Shown here piece by piece: positions 25,368-34,561 of a stretch of 64,000 bases of DNA; the first letter of the stretch is position 1, and each line of letters begins with the position of its first letter. A model generated the notes under the pieces. It worked only from the letters and a program-made list of their open reading frames with translations, did not search any database and was not told the origin of the DNA. This DNA is from JABSSA01 sp039984715 (GTDB lineage: Bacteria > Pseudomonadota > Alphaproteobacteria > Rhodobacterales > Rhodobacteraceae): NCBI GenBank assembly GCA_039984715.1, contig JBDWUA010000015.1, positions 1 to 64,000 of the forward strand. The letters are read 5' to 3'. A program made the translations under genes and the position numbers.

Positions 25368-25864
25368 GCGTTGCGCGTTAGTCGCGCCTCGAGCACATCA
25401 AAAGGCACACCCGGTTCGTTTTTCGCGCCGCGAATTACCAAAGATGTTTTGACGCTGGCCACATTTGGCGTGGTCAGCAATTCACCCGTCAGGAAGGATT
25501 GAAACGTGGACAAATCAGGTGCCACGCATTTCAAAATAAAGTCGACTTCACCGTTCAGCATATGACATTCGCGCACAAGCGGCCAATCGCGGCAACGTGC
25601 TTCGAAAGCTGACAAGTCTGATTCAGCCTGACTGGCCAGACCGACATTTGCAAAGACCTGCACTTCGAACCCCAATTCGCTGGCGTCCACCTCTGCATGG
25701 TATCCTTTGATATAGCCGTTTTCTTCCAGCGTTCGCACGCGGCGAAGACATGGGGGCGCGGAAATCCCAACCCGTTTGGCCAGTTCAACATTTGTCATCC
25801 GCCCATCGGCTTGCAATTCCGACAAAATTTTCCTGTCGATTGGATCCAGTCGCGTACTAGCCAT
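25364..25864 (-). CDS. Lrp/AsnC-family transcriptional regulator
   Basis: Feast/famine regulator of 166 residues: helix-turn-helix in residues 1-60 (LDPIDRKILSELQADGR and ELAKRVGIS) and a RAM ligand-binding domain at about 65-150. Divergent from trxB; this arrangement is frequent in Rhodobacteraceae, so it may control trxB or itself from the shared region 25865-26118. Effector unknown. Confidence 0.92.
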   Translation of the reverse strand: MASTRLDPIDRKILSELQADGRMTNVELAKRVGISAPPCLRRVRTLEENGYIKGYHAEVDASELGFEVQVFANVGLASQAESDLSAFEARCRDWPLVRECHMLNGEVDFILKCVAPDLSTFQSFLTGELLTTPNVASVKTSLVIRGAKNEPGVPFDVLEARLTRNA

Positions 25865-26118
25865 ATTCCCCCCAAATTTTAAATTATTGTAACAGCACCC
25901 GCATTTGACGCAACAATATTGCGCACTCGCCTAACATTCTTTCACAAAAACACAACCCGAAGTGGTTTGCTTGTCTGATATCGTCGATGCCCCCTTCCCT
26001 ATCGCATGCTAGATCAAGCTCTTTTCCCAACGAAATTATCACCGCTCATCGCGTCTATGGGCTTTCGGTTGCCGAATACTTGACCTACATAACCAGTCAA
26101 AATGCACTGGAGTTAAAG

Positions 26119-27078
26119 ATGTCCGAGACGCGCAAAACAAAAGTTCTGATCATTGGCTCTGGCCCGGCTGGATATACGGCTGGTGTTTATGCCTCTCGGG
26201 CGATGTTGGATCCCATCTTGGTTCAAGGCCTTGAACCGGGTGGCCAATTGACGACAACAACCGAAGTCGAAAACTGGCCCGGTGACAGCGAAGTGCAAGG
26301 CCCTGACCTGATGGTCCGTATGGAAGCCCATGCAAAAGCGATGGGATGCGAAGTCATTGGCGACATCATTTCGTCCGTCGATTTTTCCAAACGCCCTTTT
26401 GTGGCGCAATCAGACAGCGGCACAGTCTATGTTGCCGACGCGATCATCCTTGCAACGGGCGCGCGCGCAAAATGGTTGGGCTTGCCGTCTGAAGAGGCCT
26501 TCAAAGGCTTTGGCGTTTCCGCATGTGCCACGTGTGATGGCTTCTTTTATCGCGGCGAAGAAATCGTCGTCATCGGCGGCGGAAACACTGCCGTAGAAGA
26601 AGCGCTGTTTTTGACAAACTTTGCCTCCAAAGTGACGCTGATCCATCGCCGTGACGAATTGCGTTCGGAAAAGATTCTTGAAGATCGGTTGATGAAGAAC
26701 CCGAAGATCGAGCCCCTGTGGTTCCATACTTTGGAAGAGGTTGTCGGGTCGGATGATCCCAAAGGCGTCGAAGCCGTGCGGGTCAAACATGTGAAAACAG
26801 GTGAGATCAAGGAAATTCCGGCCAAGGGTGTTTTCATCGCCATCGGTCACGCGCCCGCCAACGAATTGGTCAAGGACGTTTTGGAAACGCATATGGGCGG
26901 TTACGTTGTGACCAAGCCGGACAGCACGGAAACATCAATCCCCGGTGTGTTCGCAGCAGGCGATTTGACTGACCATAAATACCGTCAGGCGGTCACCTCG
27001 GCAGGTATGGGATGCATGGCCGCATTGGAAGCAGAGCGTTTCATTGCCGAACAGGACGACCCTCAGGACAGCGAATAG
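26119..27078 (+). CDS. trxB: Thioredoxin-disulfide reductase
   Basis: FAD/NADPH flavoprotein of 319 residues that reduces thioredoxin. FAD motif GSGPAG near 13-18, redox-active CATC near 138-141, NADPH motif GGGNTA near 156-161 and the final GVFAAGDLTD motif are intact. ATG 26119 follows GGAG 8 bases upstream; an in-frame reading from 25987 would run through the promoter region. Confidence 0.95.
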   Translation: MSETRKTKVLIIGSGPAGYTAGVYASRAMLDPILVQGLEPGGQLTTTTEVENWPGDSEVQGPDLMVRMEAHAKAMGCEVIGDIISSVDFSKRPFVAQSDSGTVYVADAIILATGARAKWLGLPSEEAFKGFGVSACATCDGFFYRGEEIVVIGGGNTAVEEALFLTNFASKVTLIHRRDELRSEKILEDRLMKNPKIEPLWFHTLEEVVGSDDPKGVEAVRVKHVKTGEIKEIPAKGVFIAIGHAPANELVKDVLETHMGGYVVTKPDSTETSIPGVFAAGDLTDHKYRQAVTSAGMGCMAALEAERFIAEQDDPQDSE

Positions 27079-27266
27079 CAAAACGTCTGGTCGGCGACTT
27101 TCCGCGTCAAATCACGAGACTTGCACCATGTGCAACGCGGCAATTCCGCACGAAGCCGCCTATTTCAAGGATTCAACCTTGATCCAATGACCCGAGGGCT
27201 TTAGTGGCGCGCTGGTATAGTGCTGGCTGTGACATGTCCGCGTAATTCGACCAACGAGATGTATTA

Positions 27267-28985
27267 ATGACAATGCAAAATAACCTCGCCCCTATTCCGG
27301 AACTGTATGTTTCATATGACAGCGCTCAGAAACTGAAGGCCGAGGCGGCCGATCTGACAAGCTGGGATCTTAATCCGCGACAGATCTGCGACCTTGAACT
27401 GCTGATGAACGGCGGGTTCAATCCGCTGAAAGGGTTCTTGTCGGAACAAGACTATGACGGCGTTGTCGAAAACATGCGCCTCAGCGATGGATCGCTTTGG
27501 CCGATGCCAATCAATTTGGACGTCAGCCAAGACTTTGCAGACTCCATTGAATTGGGTCAGGACATCGCGTTGCGGGATCAGGAAGGTGTGATCCTTGCGA
27601 CGATGACGGTCACGGATCGTTGGACACCAAACAAAGCCCGCGAAGCTGAAAAGGTGTTTGGTGCAGATGACGACGCACACCCTGCGGTCAACTACCTGCA
27701 CAACACTGCCGGTTCTGTTTATCTGGGTGGCCCAATCACAGGCATCCAGCAACCTGTTCACTATGATTTCCGCGGGCGCCGGGATACACCCAATGAATTG
27801 CGGGCCTATTTCCGCAAACTAGGCTGGCGCAAAGTCGTTGCGTTCCAAACACGCAACCCCTTGCACCGCGCGCACCAAGAATTGACGTTCCGCGCAGCAC
27901 GCGAAGCCCAAGCCAACCTGTTGATCCATCCCGTGGTCGGAATGACCAAACCCGGTGATGTCGATCACTTTACACGGGTTCGTTGTTACGAAGCGGTCTT
28001 GGACAAGTACCCACAAGCGACAACAACGATGAGCTTGCTGAACTTGGCCATGCGCATGGCTGGTCCACGCGAAGCGGTCTGGCACGGCCTGATCCGCGCA
28101 AACCATGGATGTACGCATTTCATCGTTGGCCGTGATCACGCTGGACCGGGCAAAAACTCGGCCGGAGACGACTTTTACGGCCCGTATGACGCTCAGGATT
28201 TGTTCCGTGAACATCAGGATGAAATTGGAATCGAAATGGTCGATTTCAAACACATGGTTTATGTTCAAGAACGTGCGCAATACGAACCAAATGACGAAAT
28301 CAAAGACCAAGACGACGTCACCATCCTGAATATTTCAGGTACCGAGTTGCGGCGCCGGTTGGCTGAAGGTCTTGAGATTCCGGAATGGTTCTCGTTTCCC
28401 GAAGTTGTCACCGAATTGCGTAAAACCAGACCGCCACGTTCAAGTCAGGGCTTTACGGTATTCTTCACCGGGTTCTCAGGATCGGGCAAGTCCACCATTG
28501 CAAATGCTTTGATGGTCAAGTTGATGGAAATGGGCGGTCGCCCCGTGACCTTGCTGGACGGGGACATCGTTCGGAAAAACCTCAGCTCTGAACTTGGGTT
28601 TTCGAAAGAGCACCGCGATCTGAACATCCGTCGCATCGGATATGTTGCATCCGAGATCACCAAAAACGGTGGTATCGCGATTTGCGCCCCTATCGCGCCT
28701 TATGCAACGACACGCCGGGCCGTTCGTGAAGATGTCGAACAGTTTGGTGCCTTTGTCGAAGTCCACGTTGCGACAAGCATCGAAGAATGTGAACGGCGGG
28801 ATCGCAAAGGTCTGTATAAACTGGCGCGCGAAGGTAAGATCAAGGAATTCACAGGGATTTCTGACCCTTACGATGTTCCCGCAAATCCAGAACTCAGCGT
28901 TGAGACGCAGAACGTTGAGGTGGACAACTGTGCCCACCAAGTTCTGTTGAAGCTGGAAAGCATGGGTCTGATTTCAGGACGCTAA
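27267..28985 (+). CDS. sat/cysC: Bifunctional sulfate adenylyltransferase / adenylylsulfate kinase
   Basis: Two steps of sulfate activation in one chain of 572 residues. Residues 1-390 are ATP sulfurylase with QTRNPLHRAHQ near 192-202 and the HPVVG/GRDHAGPG motifs; residues about 395-570 are APS kinase with P-loop GFSGSGKST near 402-410 and LDGDIVRKNL. This homo-oligomeric ATP-sulfurylase type differs from the CysDN type. TATAGT near 27218 may be its -10. Its stop is directly adjacent to the stop of the convergent TPR gene. Confidence 0.94.
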   Translation: MTMQNNLAPIPELYVSYDSAQKLKAEAADLTSWDLNPRQICDLELLMNGGFNPLKGFLSEQDYDGVVENMRLSDGSLWPMPINLDVSQDFADSIELGQDIALRDQEGVILATMTVTDRWTPNKAREAEKVFGADDDAHPAVNYLHNTAGSVYLGGPITGIQQPVHYDFRGRRDTPNELRAYFRKLGWRKVVAFQTRNPLHRAHQELTFRAAREAQANLLIHPVVGMTKPGDVDHFTRVRCYEAVLDKYPQATTTMSLLNLAMRMAGPREAVWHGLIRANHGCTHFIVGRDHAGPGKNSAGDDFYGPYDAQDLFREHQDEIGIEMVDFKHMVYVQERAQYEPNDEIKDQDDVTILNISGTELRRRLAEGLEIPEWFSFPEVVTELRKTRPPRSSQGFTVFFTGFSGSGKSTIANALMVKLMEMGGRPVTLLDGDIVRKNLSSELGFSKEHRDLNIRRIGYVASEITKNGGIAICAPIAPYATTRRAVREDVEQFGAFVEVHVATSIEECERRDRKGLYKLAREGKIKEFTGISDPYDVPANPELSVETQNVEVDNCAHQVLLKLESMGLISGR

Positions 28986-28994
28986 CTAAGCGTC
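28978..28994. terminator. Bidirectional terminator spanning two stop codons
   Basis: GACGCT-aacta-AGCGTC hairpin whose loop holds the stop codons of both convergent genes. It is followed by TTCTTT on the plus strand. The 6-bp stem is short, so termination is likely but not certain. Confidence 0.45.
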
Positions 28995-29603
28995 TTCTTT
29001 CAGCGCCTTCATGCGCGCGGCGACATATGTCAGAGCATCTTTGGCAGCCGCGCGTTTTTTCTCTTCCCACGGTTTATCGACCGTCAGCGTCATGAAGGTA
29101 TCCAGATCGGATTCCATAACGCGCAACGCTTCTATGTTTTGCGCATTGGTGCGGTCGCCTTCTTCGATCAACCGACCATACGCCGCTGCACGATGCAGAA
29201 AATACCGGGCGCGTGGGCGATCATGAGTCAATGCGACAGCCTCGTTAAAGTCCGCAATCGCTTCCTCAATCTGCCCGAAATGACGCGCACGCAATGCACC
29301 TCGGTTGTACCATCCGCTGGGGTTTCCCGCGTCCAGTTCCAACATTTGGGAATAATCCTGAAACGCGTCTTTCCATTGCTTTTGCTCGGCATAAACCTCA
29401 GCGCGATACAGTAAGGCCAATGAACGGGCTGATTTGTCTTGTTGCATCCAATCGGAACACATCTCAATCCGGGACTCTGCCGTTAGGTGAACCCTGTCTT
29501 TTGACTTGCCAGAAATGCATGCCTCGGACGCTGTGTTTTCATTGGACGCAGCTGCGGATGCAGCAAAACAAGCGACTGCGACTATAAGGAATGTACGTTT
29601 CAT
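28986..29603 (-). CDS. Secreted TPR-repeat protein
   Basis: About 205 residues from the ATG at 29603 (MKRTFL); another ATG lies 4 codons upstream. Signal peptide with site after SAAAS. Tetratricopeptide repeats at about 65-165, including WYNRGALRARHFGQIEEAI with the W-G-A-Y-type spacing, suggest protein-protein contact in the periplasm. Two cysteines in the mature N-terminal part may form a disulfide. No named partner nearby. Confidence 0.8.
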   Translation of the reverse strand: MKRTFLIVAVACFAASAAASNENTASEACISGKSKDRVHLTAESRIEMCSDWMQQDKSARSLALLYRAEVYAEQKQWKDAFQDYSQMLELDAGNPSGWYNRGALRARHFGQIEEAIADFNEAVALTHDRPRARYFLHRAAAYGRLIEEGDRTNAQNIEALRVMESDLDTFMTLTVDKPWEEKKRAAAKDALTYVAARMKALKEDA

Positions 29604-29659
29604 CCCGAAATTCATACGGTCTTATTTGGCTATAATGTGACCTTGCCGGGGCATTTTGA

Positions 29660-30529
29660 TCAGAGATTCAAGGTTCCGCTGATCAGGATATGCGCTTTGC
29701 CGCCAACCACGACACCCGTGATATCGTCCGATTGGCCCAGCAATTGCACATCCGCACGTCCCGGCCGCCCCATGTCGTCGCCCTGCGCAGCCACATAAGG
29801 TGCGCCATCGATCAAGCCAGTTCGCCAAAGATAAGACGCCGCGGCACCGGTCGCGGACCCTGTAAACGGATCTTCTGGCGCACTGGGGAGCGCCAACAAA
29901 AGACGACCAAAGGTTTGGGCGCCTTGGGGCACATCCCGAAGGGTAATCAGATAAGGTTCCATGATGTCGGTTGATGCATGGCCAAGTGAAGCAGCGTAAT
30001 CTGTCAACCCTTTGAGGTTTAAGGACGCAGACCTGACCGCATCCCTGTCGCGCAGGACCGTGATACAGAACGGCAATCCTGTGGACACGATTTGCGGAGT
30101 GCCAACTACATCTGACGCGTTCACCCCCATGGCAGCCGCCACAAGCGCGGGATCAACTTGATCACCAAATTCTGGGGCGTTTTGCGTCATGTGCACGGAT
30201 GTTCCGTCGACCTCAACAGACACGACACCGGCCAGTGTTTCCATCGTCAACGTGCCATCTTGGATAAATCCACGCGCGCGCATTGCGGCAATTGTCGCCA
30301 CGGTCGGATGCCCTGCAAATGGGATTTCGCGCGAGGCCAAAAAATAACGCACATGTATGTCCGCAACGTCGGACGGGCCCGTAAACGTACATTCAACCAA
30401 AGACGTTTCCCGCACAAAAGCCATGCACGTGGCTGCGTCCAGCGATGCGCCGCCATGTACGACGGCGCAGCCATTGCCTGAAAACGCCGCATCCGCGAAC
30501 GCATCAACCCAATCAACTTCAAATGTCAT
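29660..30529 (-). CDS. PhzF-family isomerase
   Basis: Protein of 289 residues of the diaminopimelate-epimerase fold used by phenazine enzyme PhzF. The catalytic glutamate lies in RETSLVECTF near residues 40-49; REIPFAGHPTVAT (near 66-78) and DPFTGSATGAAA (near 218-229) are family motifs. No phenazine genes are present, so it is one of the many PhzF paralogues of unknown substrate. ATG 30529 follows GGAGAACCGC. Confidence 0.85.
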   Translation of the reverse strand: MTFEVDWVDAFADAAFSGNGCAVVHGGASLDAATCMAFVRETSLVECTFTGPSDVADIHVRYFLASREIPFAGHPTVATIAAMRARGFIQDGTLTMETLAGVVSVEVDGTSVHMTQNAPEFGDQVDPALVAAAMGVNASDVVGTPQIVSTGLPFCITVLRDRDAVRSASLNLKGLTDYAASLGHASTDIMEPYLITLRDVPQGAQTFGRLLLALPSAPEDPFTGSATGAAASYLWRTGLIDGAPYVAAQGDDMGRPGRADVQLLGQSDDITGVVVGGKAHILISGTLNL

Positions 30530-30566
30530 GCGGTTCTCCTGCACGACCTACGTCGCATCAGTTGCC

Positions 30567-30791
30567 TTAGTGGACCAAATGCGGCGCGTAATTGTGTTCA
30601 CGCGCCAAAACAAACGCCATGCGTTCGTCCGCGACGATGGCCAATTGCTGCCCTTCAGAATCGTGCACCGCAAACAAAGTTTCCAATCCCTCAGCCTGTT
30701 CCTGAACATCTGTGGGTAAATCTTCTACTCGAATGGGTTTGACGTAAACGTTTCGATCTTCCTGAGCATCGATTTCAAATGGTGTCCGCAT
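30567..30791 (-). CDS. DUF1150 family protein
   Basis: Small protein of 74 residues with the DUF1150 pattern (VRVEDLP-like opening, LFAVHDSEGQQLAIV, AFVLAREHNYAPHLVH end). Usually found next to a small heat-shock protein in alphaproteobacteria, as here, where it starts 3 bases after the hsp20 stop. Function unknown; likely heat-induced with hsp20. Confidence 0.9.
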   Translation of the reverse strand: MRTPFEIDAQEDRNVYVKPIRVEDLPTDVQEQAEGLETLFAVHDSEGQQLAIVADERMAFVLAREHNYAPHLVH

Positions 30792-30794
30792 AAT

Positions 30795-31208
30795 TTACCC
30801 CTTCCTGATTTTTATAGTTTGAACAACGGCTTCCGGAACAGCCTGCGTGAGATCCACATGCAGCAGGCCGTTTTCGATCAACGCCTCGCCCACCTCAACA
30901 CCTTCCGCCAGAACGAAAGTGCGCTGAAACTGTCGGGCGGCAATACCACGATGCAAGAACACGCGCCCATCGGGATCGTCATTCTGACGCCCACGGATCA
31001 CCAATTGCCGATCTTCGACCGTGATTGATAAATCCGCTTCGGAAAAACCGGCCACAGCCAGCGTGATCCGATACGAATGCGCCGATGATTGTTCAATATT
31101 AAAAGGCGGGTAGCCTTCATTCCCTGCTTTCGCAGTCCGCTCGAGCAACCGCTCAAGCTGTTCAAAACCCAACAAATGTGGGTATGATCCCAACGTCATT
31201 TTTGTCAT
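30795..31208 (-). CDS. Small heat-shock protein, Hsp20/IbpA type
   Basis: ATP-independent holdase of 137 residues. Alpha-crystallin domain at about 35-125 (SYRITLAVAGFSEADL, and a GLLHVDL end strand), with a short N-terminal arm and the C-terminal tail IKIRKG. The tail lacks a clear I-x-I anchor other than IKI. RBS AAGGACG. A sigma-32-type promoter lies 61 bases upstream. Confidence 0.92.
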   Translation of the reverse strand: MTKMTLGSYPHLLGFEQLERLLERTAKAGNEGYPPFNIEQSSAHSYRITLAVAGFSEADLSITVEDRQLVIRGRQNDDPDGRVFLHRGIAARQFQRTFVLAEGVEVGEALIENGLLHVDLTQAVPEAVVQTIKIRKG

Positions 31209-31276
31209 GCGACACGTCCTTATGCGTTCAAGCGACCGTCAGCTGACCACCCCGATTTCGGCGGCGATCCATTTTA

Positions 31277-31305
31277 ATATGGGCCGGTAACCATAAGCGT
31301 ACAAG
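31277..31305 (-). promoter_or_regulatory. Sigma-32 (RpoH) type promoter of hsp20
   Basis: On the minus strand CTTGTAC is followed after 15 bases by CCCATAT, close to the heat-shock consensus CTTGAAA/CCCCATnT with a perfect CCCATnT -10. The start point would fall near 31270, giving a leader of about 60 bases. Confidence 0.6.
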
Positions 31306-31368
31306 GGCTATGCGCATTGCATTGAACGTATTATAGTCTGCAAAGACCACACTGTGCTGGAATCAACA

Positions 31369-31593
31369 ATGAACATGCAATCTGATCTCGCTATGAAGAC
31401 CGACGAAGTCTTGCGGGTCGAATTGGAAGTCTTTCGCCGGGAACATCGCGATTTGGATGACGCCATTTCTGCGCTTCACGAACGCCAAACGGCTGACCAA
31501 TTGACATTGCGCCGTCTGAAAAAGCGTAAGCTGTTGCTAAAGGACAAAATTGCGCTGATCGAAGACCGATTGACGCCGGACATCATTGCCTAA
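31369..31593 (+). CDS. DUF465 (YdcH-like) small coiled-coil protein
   Basis: Protein of 74 residues; helical and highly charged. FRREHRDLDDAISAL and LKKRKLLLKDKIALIE carry the DUF465 pattern. ATG 31369 chosen over an in-frame GTG at 31354. Function unknown. It precedes purE by 49 bases on the same strand and may share its transcript. Confidence 0.82.
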   Translation: MNMQSDLAMKTDEVLRVELEVFRREHRDLDDAISALHERQTADQLTLRRLKKRKLLLKDKIALIEDRLTPDIIA

Positions 31594-31642
31594 GCTACAG
31601 TTGCAGTTATAGTGCCCGCTCTTTTCCAAGCGAGGCGCAGTC

Positions 31643-32137
31643 ATGGCAGATTTGGTCCCACTCGTAGGTATCATCATGGGCAGTCAATCTGACTGGCCGA
31701 CCCTACGAGAATCCGCAGAGATTCTGGACGAATTGAACATCCCCTATGAGAGCAAGATCGTCTCTGCACATCGCACGCCAGATCGTCTTTGGGACTATGG
31801 TCGTGCCGCCGCGTCACGCGGGTTGCAAGTGATTATTGCGGGGGCCGGAGGTGCAGCGCATTTGCCCGGCATGATGGCGTCGAAAACACGGGTTCCGGTT
31901 ATTGGTGTTCCGGTTCAGACCCGTGCCTTGTCCGGTGTTGATAGCCTCTATTCGATTGTGCAGATGCCAAAAGGATTTCCAGTTGCGACCATGGCGATTG
32001 GCGCTGCGGGGGCTGCCAATGCGGGCCTGATGGCCGCAGGAATTTTAGCTCTGCAAGATGCCGATTTGGCCGAACGGTTGGATGCATGGCGCGCCGCACT
32101 TAGCGCATCAATTCCAGAGGAACCTGTGGATGACTGA
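31643..32137 (+). CDS. purE: N5-carboxyaminoimidazole ribonucleotide mutase PurE
   Basis: Purine biosynthesis: converts N5-CAIR to CAIR. 164 residues. GSQSDWPT near 13-20, SAHRTPDRL near 44-52 and the GAGGAAHLPGM motif identify the class I (mutase) enzyme, in line with purK next to it. Overlaps purK by 8 bases. Confidence 0.96.
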   Translation: MADLVPLVGIIMGSQSDWPTLRESAEILDELNIPYESKIVSAHRTPDRLWDYGRAAASRGLQVIIAGAGGAAHLPGMMASKTRVPVIGVPVQTRALSGVDSLYSIVQMPKGFPVATMAIGAAGAANAGLMAAGILALQDADLAERLDAWRAALSASIPEEPVDD

Positions 32138-33203
32138 CCCCCTTCAAACAGACAGCATCATTGGCATTCTAGGCGGCGGCCAATTGGGTCGTATGTTGTC
32201 CGTTGCGGCCAGTCGATTGGGCTTTCGCTGTCACATCTTTGAACCCGGTCAAATGCCCCCCGCCGGGCATGTGGCAGCTGCGGTTACGACTGCGACATAT
32301 GACGACAAGGATGCATTGAAAGCCTTTGCCCAAAGCGTTGATGTCATCACATACGAATTCGAAAACATCCCGACCGAGGCCTTGGATACACTCGAAGCCT
32401 TTTGCCCAATCCGCCCGGGGCGCGAAGCATTGCGCACCAGTCAGGACCGCCTGATCGAAAAAGATTTCTTATCCGATCTTGGGCTGATGACGGCGCCATA
32501 CGCGGACATTCCCGACGCCAAAGCACTGCACGCCGCACTTGCTACAATTGGCGCGCCGTCGATCCTGAAAACACGTCGGTTTGGGTATGACGGAAAAGGC
32601 CAAGCGCGCATCACGGCGTTGTCCGATGCGGACCAAGCATTTGCCGACATGGCCGGTTCACCCGCAATTCTTGAGGGTTTCATCGACTTTCAACGCGAAG
32701 TTTCCATCATTGCGGCGCGCAGCATCGACGGCGGGGTATCTGTGTATGCGCCCGGTGAAAACGTCCATAAAGACGGTATTTTGCGCACGACAACTGTGCC
32801 TGCGCAATTAACACCGTCCCAACGTTCTGATGCCGTTTTGATCGCCGCGCGCATTTTGAACGCACTCGATTACGTCGGCGTTATGGGTGTCGAATTGTTT
32901 GTCACGTCAGGCGGTTTGGTCGTGAATGAATTCGCCCCGCGCGTGCACAATTCTGGCCACTGGACACAAAATGGCTGTACCGTTGATCAATTCGAACAAC
33001 ATATCCGGGCCGTCGTGGGTTGGCTGTTGGGGGATGGTGAACGTCACAGCGATGTTGTTATGGAAAACCTGATCGGCGATGATATGGACCGCGTTCCCGA
33101 ACTGGCCAAAGCTGGCAATGTTGCGCTGCACCTCTACGGAAAATCGGACGTCAAAGCCGGGCGTAAAATGGGGCATTTCAATCGGGTTGTATCGAATAGC
33201 TGA
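32130..33203 (+). CDS. purK: N5-carboxyaminoimidazole ribonucleotide synthase PurK
   Basis: ATP-grasp ligase, 357 residues, that carboxylates AIR with bicarbonate for PurE. N-terminal GILGGGQLGRML near 12-23, TYEFENIP near 74-81, the GYDGKGQ loop near 152-158, and EFAPRVHNSGHWT near 268-280 are diagnostic. ATG 32130 lies within the end of purE. Confidence 0.96.
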   Translation: MTDPLQTDSIIGILGGGQLGRMLSVAASRLGFRCHIFEPGQMPPAGHVAAAVTTATYDDKDALKAFAQSVDVITYEFENIPTEALDTLEAFCPIRPGREALRTSQDRLIEKDFLSDLGLMTAPYADIPDAKALHAALATIGAPSILKTRRFGYDGKGQARITALSDADQAFADMAGSPAILEGFIDFQREVSIIAARSIDGGVSVYAPGENVHKDGILRTTTVPAQLTPSQRSDAVLIAARILNALDYVGVMGVELFVTSGGLVVNEFAPRVHNSGHWTQNGCTVDQFEQHIRAVVGWLLGDGERHSDVVMENLIGDDMDRVPELAKAGNVALHLYGKSDVKAGRKMGHFNRVVSNS

Positions 33204-33288
33204 CCCCTAACCGATGTATGCCACGCGCTTGGTGGCCTTGGGGCTATGATTGATACGCCTTTGGCGCTTATCGCCACGTCTATCTGGC

Positions 33289-34047
33289 TCATTCAGACGG
33301 CTCTTGGCAGTCGTCGCCCGAACAATCAGGGTCGGTCACGACATCAATCCACGATGCATCAGGATCAAACTTTCCATGTTCAAGAAAGAGGAGCGTTTGC
33401 GCCATAACATTCGGATTGTTCATCATAAAAGTATGCGTCACCGGCAACACAATATGATCCGCCATCCCATCCACCTTTGTCGATGCAACACTGACTTTCC
33501 CATCATCGGGTCCCGGCAACTGCGTCGAGAAAAATGCATTCAAAGACCGGCTGCCCGCGATAACACCAACGGGGTAATCCACAGCAGGCAATCGGCGCGC
33601 CAAACTGTTTTCCCCCGTGCCTAATTGATATCCGGCTGGCCCGTTAACCCAACCAAACGCGACAAAGTCCCCGAACAGGTCGACGACTTCACTGCCGTTG
33701 TTTGGTGGCCCCATCATGACGACTCGACCCAACGCGTTGACGTCGTGTTCTGCAAACCAATGGCGCACCAATATGCCACCCATCGAATGCGTGACAAAGT
33801 GAATGGGCGTTTCGCCTTCGCAATCGGCCACAGCAACCGGCATCACGGCTTGGGCCAATTCCTCGACCGTTGCTTTGGTAGACGGATATCCCGGACGCAC
33901 AACCCGATAGCCTTCGGATTCAAGAACCTGCTCGATCACAAGCAGCGAAGATTCAGACCGGGCCAACCCGTGCAAAACAATGACACAGGCAGCCTGTGCT
34001 TGCGCAGCCAAGCCAATCCAAATCATAATCGCGAATTGATATCTCAT
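33289..34047 (-). CDS. Secreted alpha/beta hydrolase (lipase-like)
   Basis: Protein of 252 residues. Signal peptide at 1-19 (AQA-A), then VIVLHGLARS near 22-31 with the oxyanion HG, nucleophile elbow THSMGG near 87-92, and a probable catalytic His in VLPVTHTFMM near 207. PGAP1/lipase-class 2-like. Substrate unknown; exported by the signal peptide. Confidence 0.83.
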   Translation of the reverse strand: MRYQFAIMIWIGLAAQAQAACVIVLHGLARSESSLLVIEQVLESEGYRVVRPGYPSTKATVEELAQAVMPVAVADCEGETPIHFVTHSMGGILVRHWFAEHDVNALGRVVMMGPPNNGSEVVDLFGDFVAFGWVNGPAGYQLGTGENSLARRLPAVDYPVGVIAGSRSLNAFFSTQLPGPDDGKVSVASTKVDGMADHIVLPVTHTFMMNNPNVMAQTLLFLEHGKFDPDASWIDVVTDPDCSGDDCQEPSE

Positions 34048-34108
34048 TCTCTTGAGATACGCATTCAGTCCCGCGTAGAAAACACCAAGTTTTGGAAAAG
34101 GTGATAAA

Positions 34109-34561
34109 ATGCGTCCAAGATCGCCAAGATTGGCCGCCCGCGCGGTTCTTATTCATGAAAACCGTCTGTTGATGGTCAATGCATGGCCCGACGGAAAAAG
34201 CGCGCTGATGTGTGCACCGGGGGGCGGCATACACACCGGATCCAGTTTGCCGGACAACTTGCGCCGCGAAGTCTTGGAAGAAACAGGCCTTCACATCATC
34301 GTTGGTGCACCCTGCCTTATCAATGAATTTCATGATCCGACTTCAGGCTTTCACCAAGTCGATCTGTTCTTTCGGTGTACATTGCAATCTGATGCGACAC
34401 TGGATCCCAACTGGCGCGATCCTGAAAACATCGTCACGGACAGGCGTTGGGTCACAGAAAGCGAATTGCGCGCTCTGTTCTTCAAGCCATCCAGTTTGGC
34501 GGATGTTGCCTTTGGGCAAAGCGCCCTTACTTACGACCCGCTTGAGACGATTGTGATGTGA
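34109..34561 (+). CDS. Nudix hydrolase with altered Nudix box
   Basis: Protein of 150 residues. The Nudix box starts GGGIHTGSS near residue 38 and continues LRREVLEETGL; the catalytic REVLEETG part is intact, but the first conserved Glu (GX5E) is Ser here. The enzyme could therefore be of changed activity. It overlaps the convergent EamA gene by 35 bases. Substrate unknown. Confidence 0.85.
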   Translation: MRPRSPRLAARAVLIHENRLLMVNAWPDGKSALMCAPGGGIHTGSSLPDNLRREVLEETGLHIIVGAPCLINEFHDPTSGFHQVDLFFRCTLQSDATLDPNWRDPENIVTDRRWVTESELRALFFKPSSLADVAFGQSALTYDPLETIVM

